A stretch of DNA of 64,000 nucleotides from Asaia bogorensis. Its GTDB lineage: Bacteria; Pseudomonadota; Alphaproteobacteria; Acetobacterales; Acetobacteraceae. Location: NCBI GenBank assembly GCA_945869965.1, contig CAMBRC010000010.1:1-64000 (forward strand), written 5' to 3'. Both the position numbers and the translations under genes were made by a program. Below are positions 44,742 to 53,080 of the stretch, piece after piece. The notes under the pieces are model-generated. The model saw nothing but the letters and a program-made list of their open reading frames with translations. It ran no database searches and had not been told where the DNA came from. Position 1 is the stretch's first letter; each line of letters opens with the position of its first letter.

Positions 44742-44876
44742 CTTCTTTTTGTGAACAAAAAGAAGCAAAAAAACTTTATCCGATTCTGCCCAGGCAAGGC
44801 GACCGGCGTGCGCATGGGGGAAGGGACGGCACCAATGGATGAAGTTTTTTTGCTTCTTTTTGTTCACAAAAAGAAG
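44742..44876. repeat. family B palindromic repeat, copy 3: perfect 35-bp inverted repeat
   Basis: Left arm 44742-44776 and right arm 44842-44876 are exact reverse complements, separated by 65 bases. Each arm holds a hairpin with perfect 10-bp stem CTTCTTTTTG/CAAAAAGAAG and then an A-run with AACTT. The element fills most of the gap between the divergent ubiA and rsmE genes, so promoters of both must lie in or around it. Confidence 0.95.
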
Positions 44877-44920
44877 ACCCTTCCTGCCCCTCGGCTTTTC
44901 TGCTTTCCCTGTGAACGAAG

Positions 44921-45652
44921 ATGCAATCCACCCACACCACCCCCCGGCTCTTTGTGCCCGACGCGCTTGCCGAGGGTGTCGAGATCGCGGCCACGCCGGC
45001 CCAGGCGCACTACCTGGGCACCGTCATGCGCCAGGCGGCGGGGGCGGGGGTGCGGCTGTTCAACGGGCGCGATGGCGAGTGGTTGGCCAGTATTGCCGCG
45101 ATCCGCCGCGACCGGGCCGGTTTCGCGGTGCAGCGGCAAATCCGCCCGCAGATGCCGGAGCCCGATCTGTGGTTGGTGTTTGCGCCGCTGAAGCGCGATG
45201 CGACCGATCTCGTGGTGGAGAAGGCGACCGAGCTCGGCGTTTCGGCGATCCTGCCGGTGTTCACCGAGCGCACCAATACCGCGCGGCTCAACCTCGACCG
45301 GTTGCGCGCCATTGCCACCGAGGCGGCGGAACAGTGCGAACGCCTCACCGTGCCGCGCATGGCAGACCCGCAACGAATGAACGATTTGCTGGCGGCATGG
45401 CCGGCCGGGCGGCGTTTGGTGGTGGCGCTGGAACGGGCGGATGCGCCGCCGCCGCAGGCTGCCGACTCGCCGGTGGCATTGCTCGTGGGGCCGGAGGGCG
45501 GGTTTGCGGCGAGTGAAGCGGAGTTGTTGCGGCGGCAGCCTTTCGTGACGCGGGTTACGCTGGGGCCGCTTGTGCTGCGGGCTGAAACGGCTGTGATCGT
45601 CGGGCTGGCCCTGTTGCAGCCGTCGCGGCGAGGCTATGTAGCGATGGACTGA
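44921..45652 (+). CDS. rsmE: 16S rRNA (uracil1498-N3)-methyltransferase
   Basis: RsmE methylates U1498 of 16S rRNA in the 30S subunit. The 243-residue SPOUT enzyme has LVFAPLKRDATDLVVEKATELGV, the SAM loop LLVGPEGGFAASE, and the knot residues LGPLVLRAETAVIVGLAL. The start is ATG 44921. Its A/T-rich leader comes from the adjoining family B repeat. Confidence 0.95.
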   Translation: MQSTHTTPRLFVPDALAEGVEIAATPAQAHYLGTVMRQAAGAGVRLFNGRDGEWLASIAAIRRDRAGFAVQRQIRPQMPEPDLWLVFAPLKRDATDLVVEKATELGVSAILPVFTERTNTARLNLDRLRAIATEAAEQCERLTVPRMADPQRMNDLLAAWPAGRRLVVALERADAPPPQAADSPVALLVGPEGGFAASEAELLRRQPFVTRVTLGPLVLRAETAVIVGLALLQPSRRGYVAMD

Positions 45653-45703
45653 AGCGCCGGTCCACCGGCGGCTGACGGAAGCGCCAGAACGAACGGAATA
45701 CCT

Positions 45704-47080
45704 ATGTCGAATCCCGGAGACGCCGATGCGACGCCGATCACTTCGGTGCGCCAGTTGGCCGAGCACATCGCCGTTGGCTGCAAGCCGCGTGACCGCTTTG
45801 CCATCGGCACCGAGCATGAGAAGTTCGGCTTTCGCCACAACGACCTGACCTCCCCGGAATACGAGAATAACGGCATCCGCGCGGTGCTGGAGGGTATCGC
45901 CGCTGGCGCGCCCGAGATTTGGAAGCCGATCCTGGATCGCGGAAATCCGATTGGCTTGTCGAGCAACACGTACGCCGCCATTTCGCTGGAGCCGGCCGGA
46001 CAGCTGGAATTGTCCGGCGGGCTGACCGCCGACCTGCACGAGGCCCGTGCCGAGTTGGAGGCGCATTACGCCGAGGTGCGCCCGATCGCCGACCGCCTCG
46101 GCATCGGCTTCGCCCCCCTGGGCTTCCACCCGCTGAACCGCCGCGAAGACATGCCGTGGATGCCCAAGGGCCGCTACGCGATCATGAAGGCGTATATGCC
46201 CAAGGTGGGCACTCGTGGCCTCGACATGATGACCCGCACCTGTACCGTGCAGGTCAACCTGGACTACGAGAGCGAGGCCGACATGGTGGCCAAGCTGCGC
46301 ATCGGGCTCGCGCTCCAGCCTTTGGCCTCGGCCATGTTCGCCAATTCGCCCTTCGTCGAGGGCAAGCCCAGCGGCTTCCTGTCCTATCGCAGCCATGTCT
46401 GGACCGACACCGACAATGCCCGCAGCGGCATCCCCGGTGTGGTGTTCGAGGACGGCTTTGGCTTTGAGCGCTACGCGAATTGGCTCGTCGACACCGTGCC
46501 GATGTATTTCGCCTATCGCAACGGCGGCTATGTCGACCTCGCCGGCCGCTCCTTCCGCGACTTCATGAACGGCAAGCTGGGATCGAACGAGGCCGGCGAA
46601 GCCACGGTGGGCGACTTCGCCGACCACATGACCACCGCCTTCACCGATGCCCGCCTCAAGCGCTACATCGAGATGCGCGGCGCCGATGCCGGCACCGCCG
46701 AGATGATGATCGCCCAATCCGCCTTCTGGGTCGGCCTGTTCTATGACCCGGCCGCCCTGGCCGCCGCCACCGCCCTGGTGGCCGGCCGGCCTTGGACCGA
46801 GTTCGCTGCCCTGCGTCCGCTGGTGCCGCGCACGGCGCTGGCCACGCCGTGGCAGACGGGGACGGTGCGCGACCTGATGCGCGAGGCGCTGGCGATTTCG
46901 CGCGACGGGCTGCGGGCGCGGGCGCGGCGCGACGGGCTTGGCCGCGACGAGACTATCCACCTGGCGCCGCTGGAGGCGATCGCCGCCGGCGCTCCGACCC
47001 AGGCCGAGCGCTGGCTGGAGCGGTATCATGGTCCCTGGCGCGGCGATGCGGCGCAGATGCTGCGCGAAGCGGCGATCTGA
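45704..47080 (+). CDS. gshA: glutamate--cysteine ligase
   Basis: GshA makes gamma-glutamylcysteine, the first step to glutathione. The 458-residue protein is of the alphaproteobacterial/plant type: RFAIGTEHEKFGF, ISLEPAGQLELSGG, PKGRYAIMKAYMPKVGTRGLDMMTRTCTVQVNLDY. It follows rsmE on the same strand after 51 bases. No gshB is in the window. Confidence 0.95.
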   Translation: MSNPGDADATPITSVRQLAEHIAVGCKPRDRFAIGTEHEKFGFRHNDLTSPEYENNGIRAVLEGIAAGAPEIWKPILDRGNPIGLSSNTYAAISLEPAGQLELSGGLTADLHEARAELEAHYAEVRPIADRLGIGFAPLGFHPLNRREDMPWMPKGRYAIMKAYMPKVGTRGLDMMTRTCTVQVNLDYESEADMVAKLRIGLALQPLASAMFANSPFVEGKPSGFLSYRSHVWTDTDNARSGIPGVVFEDGFGFERYANWLVDTVPMYFAYRNGGYVDLAGRSFRDFMNGKLGSNEAGEATVGDFADHMTTAFTDARLKRYIEMRGADAGTAEMMIAQSAFWVGLFYDPAALAAATALVAGRPWTEFAALRPLVPRTALATPWQTGTVRDLMREALAISRDGLRARARRDGLGRDETIHLAPLEAIAAGAPTQAERWLERYHGPWRGDAAQMLREAAI

Positions 47081-47134
47081 CGGGGCTGCGGGATGTGCGG
47101 GCGTGCGCGCATGGCAAGAGCGTGAATTTTTCTC

Positions 47135-47151
47135 TTGTCACAACGTGACAA
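47135..47151. promoter_or_regulatory. perfect palindrome upstream of the BTAD regulator gene
   Basis: TTGTCACAACGTGACAA has perfect 7-base arms around a 3-base centre. It lies 55 bases after gshA and 50-130 bases before the possible starts of the regulator gene. Its symmetry suggests an operator for a dimeric DNA-binding protein, possibly the regulator itself. Confidence 0.5.
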
Positions 47152-47262
47152 CAGCACCATTGATGCTCGCCATGACGATGCTTTGAGCAGGAGCGTGCCA
47201 CGTCTGCGAGCCTGAATTCCTCCGCCGATCCGGTCCTGGTCCGCCTGCGCCTGATTGGCCAG

Positions 47263-49314
47263 ATGGAAGCCTGGACCCTGACAAGCGAGAATATCCTGCC
47301 GACCGGGCGCAAGACGCGCGCGTTGTTGGCCATCCTGGCGCTCTCCTCGCCGCGGCCGGTGCTGCGCAGCAAGCTCGCCGAGCTGCTGTGGAGCCGGCGG
47401 CCGGAGGAGCAGGCGCGGGCGTCTTTGCGCCAGGAAATTCATCGCCTGCTGGAGGCGCTGAACCCCGTCGGCAACCAGATCATGTCGGTGCAGCGCGACC
47501 ATCTGACGCTGCGGCCGGGGACTGTTTGGGTTGACGTGGAGGAGGTGCTGCGCGCCTCCGTCAGCAAGCCGCAGGCGCTGTCGCTGCTGGACGGCGAATT
47601 GCTGGAGGACCTCGACGGGGTCGATCCCAGCTTTGACCAGTGGCTGGCCGGCGAGCGCGAGCGGCTGCGCGACCGGGCGCGCAACCTGGCCGAGACATTG
47701 CTGCGCGAAAAGGACGACCCGGAAACCGTGATCCCCGCTGCTCAGCAATTGCTCGCCATCGACCGCACCCATGAAGGCGCCTGGCGCGCTTTGATGCGGG
47801 CCTATGCCGGGCGGGGCGAGCGCGGCATGGCGATCCAGGCCTATGAGCGCTGCCGCTCGGTGCTGGCGGACATGCTGGACGCCCAGCCGTCCGACGAGAC
47901 CCAGCGGCTGCTGGCCGAGATCCGCGCCTCGAGCCCGACCCCGGTGCGCGCGCCGCTGTCGACCCCAACACCGCCATCGCGGCCGGAACCGCGCCCGATG
48001 CAACGCGAGCCGCGCTTCGATGCGCGCATCGACAACCGCGAACCGCGTGGCGAATCGCGCGATGCGCGCAGCGGCGATCGCGCTGACCGCGGGGGCGATA
48101 CCCGCTCATCCACCCGCGGCGGTGCCCGTGTTGGCGTCCTGCCGCTGCAGATGATTGGCACGACTGAGGCCGAGGCGCATCTGTCGACTGGCCTGGCGGA
48201 TGAGATCACCTCGGCGCTGGCGCGATTTCGTTGGATCTTCCTGGTCTCGTCCAGCTCGCTGGCGCGTTATGCCACCCAGACGCGCGATGAAATGCAGATC
48301 CGGCGCGCTTTTGACATCCACTTCCTGTTGGACGGCACGATCCAGCGCGTGGGTGAGCGGTTGCGGATCAACCTGCGCCTGCTGGACCTGCGCGCGGGCA
48401 ACCAGATGGTCTGGTCGCAGCGCTTCGACCGCGCCGCCAACGACCTGTTGAGCCTGCAGGACGATGTGGCCGCCGAGGTGGTGGCGCAGATCGACCCCGA
48501 GATCCTGCTGATCGAGTCCCAGCGCGTGACGGCGCGGCCGTCGCACGATGCCGGCGCTTATGACCTGGTGCTGCGCGCCATGCCGCTGATCAGCCGGCTG
48601 GACAAGCCGCTGTTCATGGAAGCCGGCGAGTTGCTGCGCCGTGCCATCGAGGTGGAGCCGGATTACGCCGCGGCGCATGCCTGGTTTGCCTATTGGCAGA
48701 TGTTCCTAGTCGGGCAAGGCTGGTCCGATATGCCAGGTGAAGTGATGGCGGAGGCCGGGCGGCTTGCCGAGCGCGCCATCACGCTGGACCCCCAGGACGC
48801 CAAGGCGCTGACCATCGCCGGCCATGTTCGCGCGTTCCTGCACCATCGGTTGCGCGAGGCGATCGCGCTGCATGAGCGGGCGCTGATGCTGAACCCGAAC
48901 CTGGCGATGGCATGGAATCTGTCCGGCGTGGCCTTCGCCTATCTTGGCGACCTGCAGGAAGCCGAACGGCGGGTGGCGCGCTACAAGCAGCTCTCGCCGT
49001 TTGATCCTCAGGCATATTTCTACGACACCGCCCGCATCATCATCGCGTTGCTGAAGCGGGCGCATGAGCATGCGGTGGAGATTGGACGCGAAGTCAGCCA
49101 GATGAACCCGGCCTTCTCGGCCGCGTGCAAGCCGTATTTGGCCGCCCTCGGCCATCTCGGCGCCAAGTCGGAAGCGGATTCGGTGCGCGCCCGGCTACTT
49201 GAGATCGAGCCGGAATTCAGCATCGCCCGGTTTATCGCTGCCAGCCCGTTCGAGCGGGCCGAGGATCGGGAGCACTATGTGCGCGGGCTGAGGCTGGCAG
49301 GGATCAAGGAATAG
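47263..49314 (+). CDS. BTAD-type transcriptional regulator with TolB-like and TPR domains
   Basis: From ATG 47263 the product has 683 residues. About 1-70 form a winged-helix region (KTRALLAILALSSPRPVLRSKLAELLW), about 95-220 the BTAD helical domain (AYERCRSVLADMLDAQPSDETQRLL). A disordered Arg/Asp/Pro-rich linker (about 225-290) leads to a TolB N-like domain (GLADEITSALARFRWIFLVSSSSLARY) and TPR helices to the end (AMAWNLSGVAFAYLGDLQEAERRV). BTAD proteins usually regulate transcription in response to signals. The conserved sequence appears to extend about eight codons upstream of 47263. No ATG, GTG or TTG exists between there and an in-frame TGA at 47173, but an ACG at 47200 has AGGAG six bases upstream. 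Confidence 0.88.
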   Translation: MEAWTLTSENILPTGRKTRALLAILALSSPRPVLRSKLAELLWSRRPEEQARASLRQEIHRLLEALNPVGNQIMSVQRDHLTLRPGTVWVDVEEVLRASVSKPQALSLLDGELLEDLDGVDPSFDQWLAGERERLRDRARNLAETLLREKDDPETVIPAAQQLLAIDRTHEGAWRALMRAYAGRGERGMAIQAYERCRSVLADMLDAQPSDETQRLLAEIRASSPTPVRAPLSTPTPPSRPEPRPMQREPRFDARIDNREPRGESRDARSGDRADRGGDTRSSTRGGARVGVLPLQMIGTTEAEAHLSTGLADEITSALARFRWIFLVSSSSLARYATQTRDEMQIRRAFDIHFLLDGTIQRVGERLRINLRLLDLRAGNQMVWSQRFDRAANDLLSLQDDVAAEVVAQIDPEILLIESQRVTARPSHDAGAYDLVLRAMPLISRLDKPLFMEAGELLRRAIEVEPDYAAAHAWFAYWQMFLVGQGWSDMPGEVMAEAGRLAERAITLDPQDAKALTIAGHVRAFLHHRLREAIALHERALMLNPNLAMAWNLSGVAFAYLGDLQEAERRVARYKQLSPFDPQAYFYDTARIIIALLKRAHEHAVEIGREVSQMNPAFSAACKPYLAALGHLGAKSEADSVRARLLEIEPEFSIARFIAASPFERAEDREHYVRGLRLAGIKE

Positions 49315-49350
49315 AACGGCTGGGGCTTTGTCCCATTTGCGCTAGGATAG

Positions 49351-49474
49351 AGCAGACTGGGCTCTGCCCAGACCCGCCAGGGGCCAAGCCCCTGGACCTT
49401 ATTCCTTTGAAAATGGATGGGTTTCCAAAGGCCCTCGGCCTTTGGTGGGTCCAGGGCAAAGCCCTGGCCTTGCT
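49351..49474. repeat. family A structured intergenic repeat, copy 3
   Basis: Between the convergent regulator and aminotransferase genes. The left half has CTGGGC-TCT-GCCCAG and CCAGGGGC-CAA-GCCCCTGG. The right half has a 9-bp hairpin at 49425-49445 (arm CCAAAGGCC, loop CTC) and CCAGGGC-AAA-GCCCTGG at 49451-49467. The right end lies four bases from the aminotransferase stop. Confidence 0.9.
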
Positions 49475-49477
49475 TCT

Positions 49478-50809
49478 TCAGACCGATGCCACCGCGGCGT
49501 CGACTGCGTCGCCGAGCCGGGCGACGATGGCGTCGATGTCGGTTGCTTGAGCGATGTAGGGGGGGGCGACGATGACGTGGTCGCCATTTTTGCCGTCGAT
49601 GGTGCCGGACATTGGGTAGATCGCCAGGCCGCGATCGAAGGCTTGTTGTTTGATTCGTTCGTTGATTTTGAGGGCGGGGTCGAAGACTTGCTTGCTGGCG
49701 CGGTCCTGGACCAGTTCGATGGCCCAGAACAGGCCGCGGCCGCGGATGTCGCCGACATGGCGGTGGTTGCCGAGGCGCTCGGTGAGGAGCATCGAGAGGC
49801 GCTCGCCCTGGGTGCGGACGTTTTCGATGAGGTTGTCGTCGCGGATGACTTTTTGCACGGCGAGGGCGGCGGCGCAGGCGACGGGGTGGGCCTGGTAGGT
49901 GTGGCCGTGCATGAAGGCGCCGGAGCCGGCGCGCAGGGCGTCGACGACGCGGCCGCCGATGAGGATGCCGCCGATCGGCTGGTAGCCGCCGCCGAGGCCT
50001 TTGGCGATGATCTGGATGTCCGGGGTGATGCCTTCCTGTTCCCAGGCGTGCATCGTGCCGGTGCGGCCCATGCCGCACATCACTTCGTCCAGGATGAGCA
50101 GGGCGCCGTGGCGGTCGCAGATTTCGCGGACTTTTTTGAAGTAGCCGGGAGGAGCGGCGACGCAGCCAGTGGTGGCGCCGACGACGGGCTCGGCCATGAA
50201 GGCGATGACGTTTTGCGGGCCGAGTCGCTGGAATTCGGCTTCGAGTTCGTCGGCCAGGCGCTGGACGTATTGCGATTCGGTCTCGGTTTCGGCCTGGAAG
50301 CGGTAGGCGAAGGCGGGGCTGACGTGGTGGAAGTTTTGCGACAGGAGGGGGGCGTAGGGGGCGCGGCGCATCATGTTGCCGCCGGCGGACAGCGCGCCGA
50401 GGGTGTTGCCGTGGTAGCTGCCGCGGCGGGCGATGTAGTGGGTGCGTTGGGGCTGGCCGATTTCGAGGAAGTATTGGCGGGCCATTTTGATAGCGGCCTC
50501 GGCACCTTCGGAGCCGGAGGAGCAGATATAGGCGTGGGTGAGGCCGCCGGGGGAGCCGTCGAGGATCATGTCGGCGAGGTCTTCGGCGGCCTGGTTGGTG
50601 AAGAGGGCGGTGTGGACGTAGGCGACCTGGTCCAGTTGCGCCTTGATGGCTTCGTTGACGCGAGCGTCACCGTGGCCGAGGCAGGCGACGGCGGCGCCGC
50701 CCGAGCCGTCGATGATTTGGCGGCCGTCGGCGCCAACCAGGTACATCCCCTTGCCGGAGACGGCGATCGGCGGGGTTGCGAACTGGCTGCGGTGCAGGAT
50801 GCGGCTCAT
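49478..50809 (-). CDS. class III PLP-dependent aminotransferase
   Basis: The 443-residue protein has YICSSGSEGAEAAIKMARQY, GSYHGNTLGALSAGG, the PLP-binding LLILDEVMCGMGRTG and the Schiff-base Lys in IIAKGLGGGYQPIGG. This is the omega-aminotransferase group acting on amines or omega-amino acids with pyruvate or 2-oxoglutarate; the substrate cannot be told. ATG 50809 has GGAGA upstream and was chosen over a start nine codons earlier. Confidence 0.92.
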   Translation of the reverse strand: MSRILHRSQFATPPIAVSGKGMYLVGADGRQIIDGSGGAAVACLGHGDARVNEAIKAQLDQVAYVHTALFTNQAAEDLADMILDGSPGGLTHAYICSSGSEGAEAAIKMARQYFLEIGQPQRTHYIARRGSYHGNTLGALSAGGNMMRRAPYAPLLSQNFHHVSPAFAYRFQAETETESQYVQRLADELEAEFQRLGPQNVIAFMAEPVVGATTGCVAAPPGYFKKVREICDRHGALLILDEVMCGMGRTGTMHAWEQEGITPDIQIIAKGLGGGYQPIGGILIGGRVVDALRAGSGAFMHGHTYQAHPVACAAALAVQKVIRDDNLIENVRTQGERLSMLLTERLGNHRHVGDIRGRGLFWAIELVQDRASKQVFDPALKINERIKQQAFDRGLAIYPMSGTIDGKNGDHVIVAPPYIAQATDIDAIVARLGDAVDAAVASV

Positions 50810-50875
50810 CGGGGGTGTTCTCCGGGAAATCGACAATTCGAGCTTGCGCCGGGGTTAAACCCTGTTCAACCGTTC

Positions 50876-50904
50876 TTGACACTACCCTGCCCCGACTGTA
50901 GCAA
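50876..50904 (+). promoter_or_regulatory. candidate promoter of the F0 ATP synthase operon
   Basis: A perfect TTGACA (50876-50881) is followed after 17 bases by TAGCAA (50899-50904). Transcription would start about 35 bases before atpI. The -10 is a weak match. Confidence 0.45.
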
Positions 50905-50946
50905 GCCCTCGCCTCTCGGCACGCAAACTTGCCGGGTGAGGGACGT

Positions 50947-51327
50947 ATGAGCAGAGAACGGGACGGTGGCGATCGGCCGCGCGGCACGTCAGGCGACAAG
51001 CCTGATGGTTCGTTCGAGGATCGATTGGGCGCTGCCCGGCGCAGGCAGGGGCTTGAAGGGGCTGGGGGAGACTCTGGTCGCGGATTGTCGCCAGTTCAGG
51101 GCAATGCCCTGGGGATGGGTCTGCGGGTTGGGGTCGAGCTGGTGTCGGCATTGGCGGTGGCGGTTGCCATTGGCTGGTATCTCGACAGATGGCTTGGAAC
51201 GAAGCCGTTTCTGCTGATGTTGTTCGTCGTTTTGGGGGGCGGGGCCGGGGTGGCCAATGTGTGGCGGCTGGTTGCGCCGCCGCGATCGCCTCGTCTTCGG
51301 GAACCGCCGGAGGGTGGCGGGGGCTGA
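50947..51327 (+). CDS. atpI: ATP synthase protein I (AtpI/AtpZ type)
   Basis: The 126-residue accessory protein starts at ATG 50947 with GAGGGA upstream. Two membrane helices are seen (about 63-83 and 88-108) with GLRVGVELVSALAVAVAIGWYLDRWLGTKP of the family. The N-terminal 55 residues are polar and glycine-rich. It is thought to help c-ring assembly. First gene of atpI-B-E-b'-b. Confidence 0.88.
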   Translation: MSRERDGGDRPRGTSGDKPDGSFEDRLGAARRRQGLEGAGGDSGRGLSPVQGNALGMGLRVGVELVSALAVAVAIGWYLDRWLGTKPFLLMLFVVLGGGAGVANVWRLVAPPRSPRLREPPEGGGG

Positions 51328-51391
51328 GCGTGCGTTTAATATGGGTTCCTGGCCGCATGTGGTGCGGCGACTTGGCGCAAAGGACGTGACG

Positions 51392-52147
51392 GTGGCCGCC
51401 GAAGGACAAGCGATCGACGCACTCGGGCAGTTCACCCTGACCCCTGCGCTGGGGGCCCTGGGCCACTCCGTGAATTTCACCCAGGCAAACCTGATGATGG
51501 TTGTTGCCGGGATGCTGACGCTGGGGCTTCTGTATTTCGGGGCGCGGCCGCGCGCGATTGTGCCGGGGCGGCTGCAGGCGCTGGCCGAGCTGTCCTACGA
51601 GGGCATCCTGAAGATGTGCACCGACCAGATCGGGCCGGAGGGGCGCGCTTTTTTCCCGTTCGTGTTCACGCTTTTCTTCTTTGTGCTGATGGGCAACCTG
51701 CTTGGCATGATGCCGTATGCGTTCACCTATACCAGCCACATCGCGGTGACCTTCGCGCTTGCCGCGACCGTGATTGTGCTGGTGACGGTGGTGGCGTTGC
51801 GGATCCACGGGATGCATTTCTTCAGCTACTTCTTTCCGGATGGGGCGCCGAAGCTGTTGGCGCCGTTGATCATCCCGGTTGAGGTGATCTCGTATCTGTC
51901 GCGCCCGGTCAGCCTGTCGATCCGTCTGTTCGCCAACATGGTGGCCGGGCACGTGATGTTGAAGGTTTTCGCCACCTTCGTGGTGATGCTGGCCGGGGCG
52001 GGCACGATTGGGTTTGTGGCCGCAGCGGCGCCGTTGGCGCTGAATGTGGCGCTGATCGGCTTTGAGTTCCTGGTCGCGTTCCTGCAGGCGTATGTGTTCG
52101 CTATTCTTACCTGCATCTACCTGCACGATGCCGTGCATCTGCACTAA
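51392..52147 (+). CDS. atpB: F0F1 ATP synthase subunit a
   Basis: Subunit a forms the proton channel against the c-ring. The 251-residue form from GTG 51392 begins AAEGQAIDALGQFTLTP, as in related proteins, with AAGGA seven bases upstream. An ATG at 51341 is in frame but lacks a ribosome binding site. The essential Arg lies in SLSIRLFANMVAGH; GFEFLVAFLQAYVFAILTCIYL forms the last helix. Confidence 0.94.
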   Translation: MAAEGQAIDALGQFTLTPALGALGHSVNFTQANLMMVVAGMLTLGLLYFGARPRAIVPGRLQALAELSYEGILKMCTDQIGPEGRAFFPFVFTLFFFVLMGNLLGMMPYAFTYTSHIAVTFALAATVIVLVTVVALRIHGMHFFSYFFPDGAPKLLAPLIIPVEVISYLSRPVSLSIRLFANMVAGHVMLKVFATFVVMLAGAGTIGFVAAAAPLALNVALIGFEFLVAFLQAYVFAILTCIYLHDAVHLH

Positions 52148-52221
52148 GGCACGACGCTGTGCATCTGCACTGAGCCGTGTTCGCTTGAACCTCATCTTGC
52201 TATCCTGAAAGGACTGATCCC

Positions 52222-52446
52222 ATGGAAGTCGCTGCTGCTAAGGCACTTGGTGCCGGTATTGCCGTGATCGCGCTTGCGGGCGTTGGCATCGGCATTGGCA
52301 ACATCTTCTCCGCGCTGGTGACCAGCGTGGCGCGCAATCCGTCGGCCCGTGACCAGGTTTTCGGCCTGGGCATTCTCGGCTTCGCGCTGACGGAAGCCGT
52401 GGCGCTGTTCGCGCTGCTGATCGCGTTCCTCATCCTCTTCACCTGA
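52222..52446 (+). CDS. atpE: F0F1 ATP synthase subunit c
   Basis: The 74-residue hairpin of two helices makes up the rotor ring. The glycine-rich first helix has [10 protein letters not shown] and the polar loop [11 protein letters not shown]. The proton-binding Glu is in [20 protein letters not shown] precedes the ATG. Confidence 0.97.
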   Translation: MEVAAAKALGAGIAVIALAGVGIGIGNIFSALVTSVARNPSARDQVFGLGILGFALTEAVALFALLIAFLILFT

Positions 52447-52463
52447 TCGCGAGGGGCGCGGAC

Positions 52464-53069
52464 ATGTTCCGCCCGAGTTTCCCAGCTATCCGGGGCGCCG
52501 CTTCGGTTGGGCTGCTGGCTGGTATGAGCCTGTTTTCGGCAGCCCAGGCGGCCGAGAAGAAGGGTGGCATGCCGCAGCTGGATTTCGCCAATCCGCTGAC
52601 CATCGCACAGGTGGTTTGGCTGGCGATTATCTTTGTCGTGCTTTACTTGCTGCTGTCCCGGTGGGCGCTGCCGCAGGTGGGGGCGGTGCTTGAGCAGCGT
52701 GCCAATCGTATTCAGGGCGACCTGGAGGCGGCGAAGAGCGCCAAGGCTTCCGCTGATGCCGCTGTGGTCGAGTTGACCGCCGCGACCCGGCAGGCTCAGG
52801 TCACCGCGCAGGCGGAGATCGCCGGCGCGGTTGCCGCAGCCAGTGAAGCCGCCGCAGCCCAGGCAGCGACGCTGAATGCTCGGCTTGAGAAGCAATTGGC
52901 CGACGCCGAGGGACGCATCAATGCCGCGCGTGCCGCGGCGGTGGGTGCGTTGCGCAGCGTAGCCACCGACACTGCTGCGGCCGTTGTTACCCGCCTGGTT
53001 GGCATTGCCCCGTCGGCCGGTTCGGTTGAGCAGGCTGTCGATGCGGCGCTTGCCGCCCGCCGGGCCTGA
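52464..53069 (+). CDS. F0F1 ATP synthase subunit b' (second b subunit)
   Basis: The 201-residue subunit is one half of the b-b' peripheral stalk found in Alphaproteobacteria and phototrophs. Following an N-terminal stretch that looks like a signal peptide (ending near AQAAEKK), one membrane helix lies at about 50-70 (IAQVVWLAIIFVVLYLLLS) and a long Ala-rich helix follows. It is 17 bases downstream of atpE. Confidence 0.93.
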   Translation: MFRPSFPAIRGAASVGLLAGMSLFSAAQAAEKKGGMPQLDFANPLTIAQVVWLAIIFVVLYLLLSRWALPQVGAVLEQRANRIQGDLEAAKSAKASADAAVVELTAATRQAQVTAQAEIAGAVAAASEAAAAQAATLNARLEKQLADAEGRINAARAAAVGALRSVATDTAAAVVTRLVGIAPSAGSVEQAVDAALAARRA

Positions 53070-53080
53070 GGAGAAGCGCG

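Noticed and set aside
44839-44920. Small open frames in family B repeats coding for Phe/Lys-rich peptides (such as MKFFCFFLFTKRR)
   Set aside because: They arise in both orientations from the T-run/A-run hairpins at 17.1, 41.2 and 44.8 kb and run on into unrelated sequence. They are a product of the repeat and not genes.
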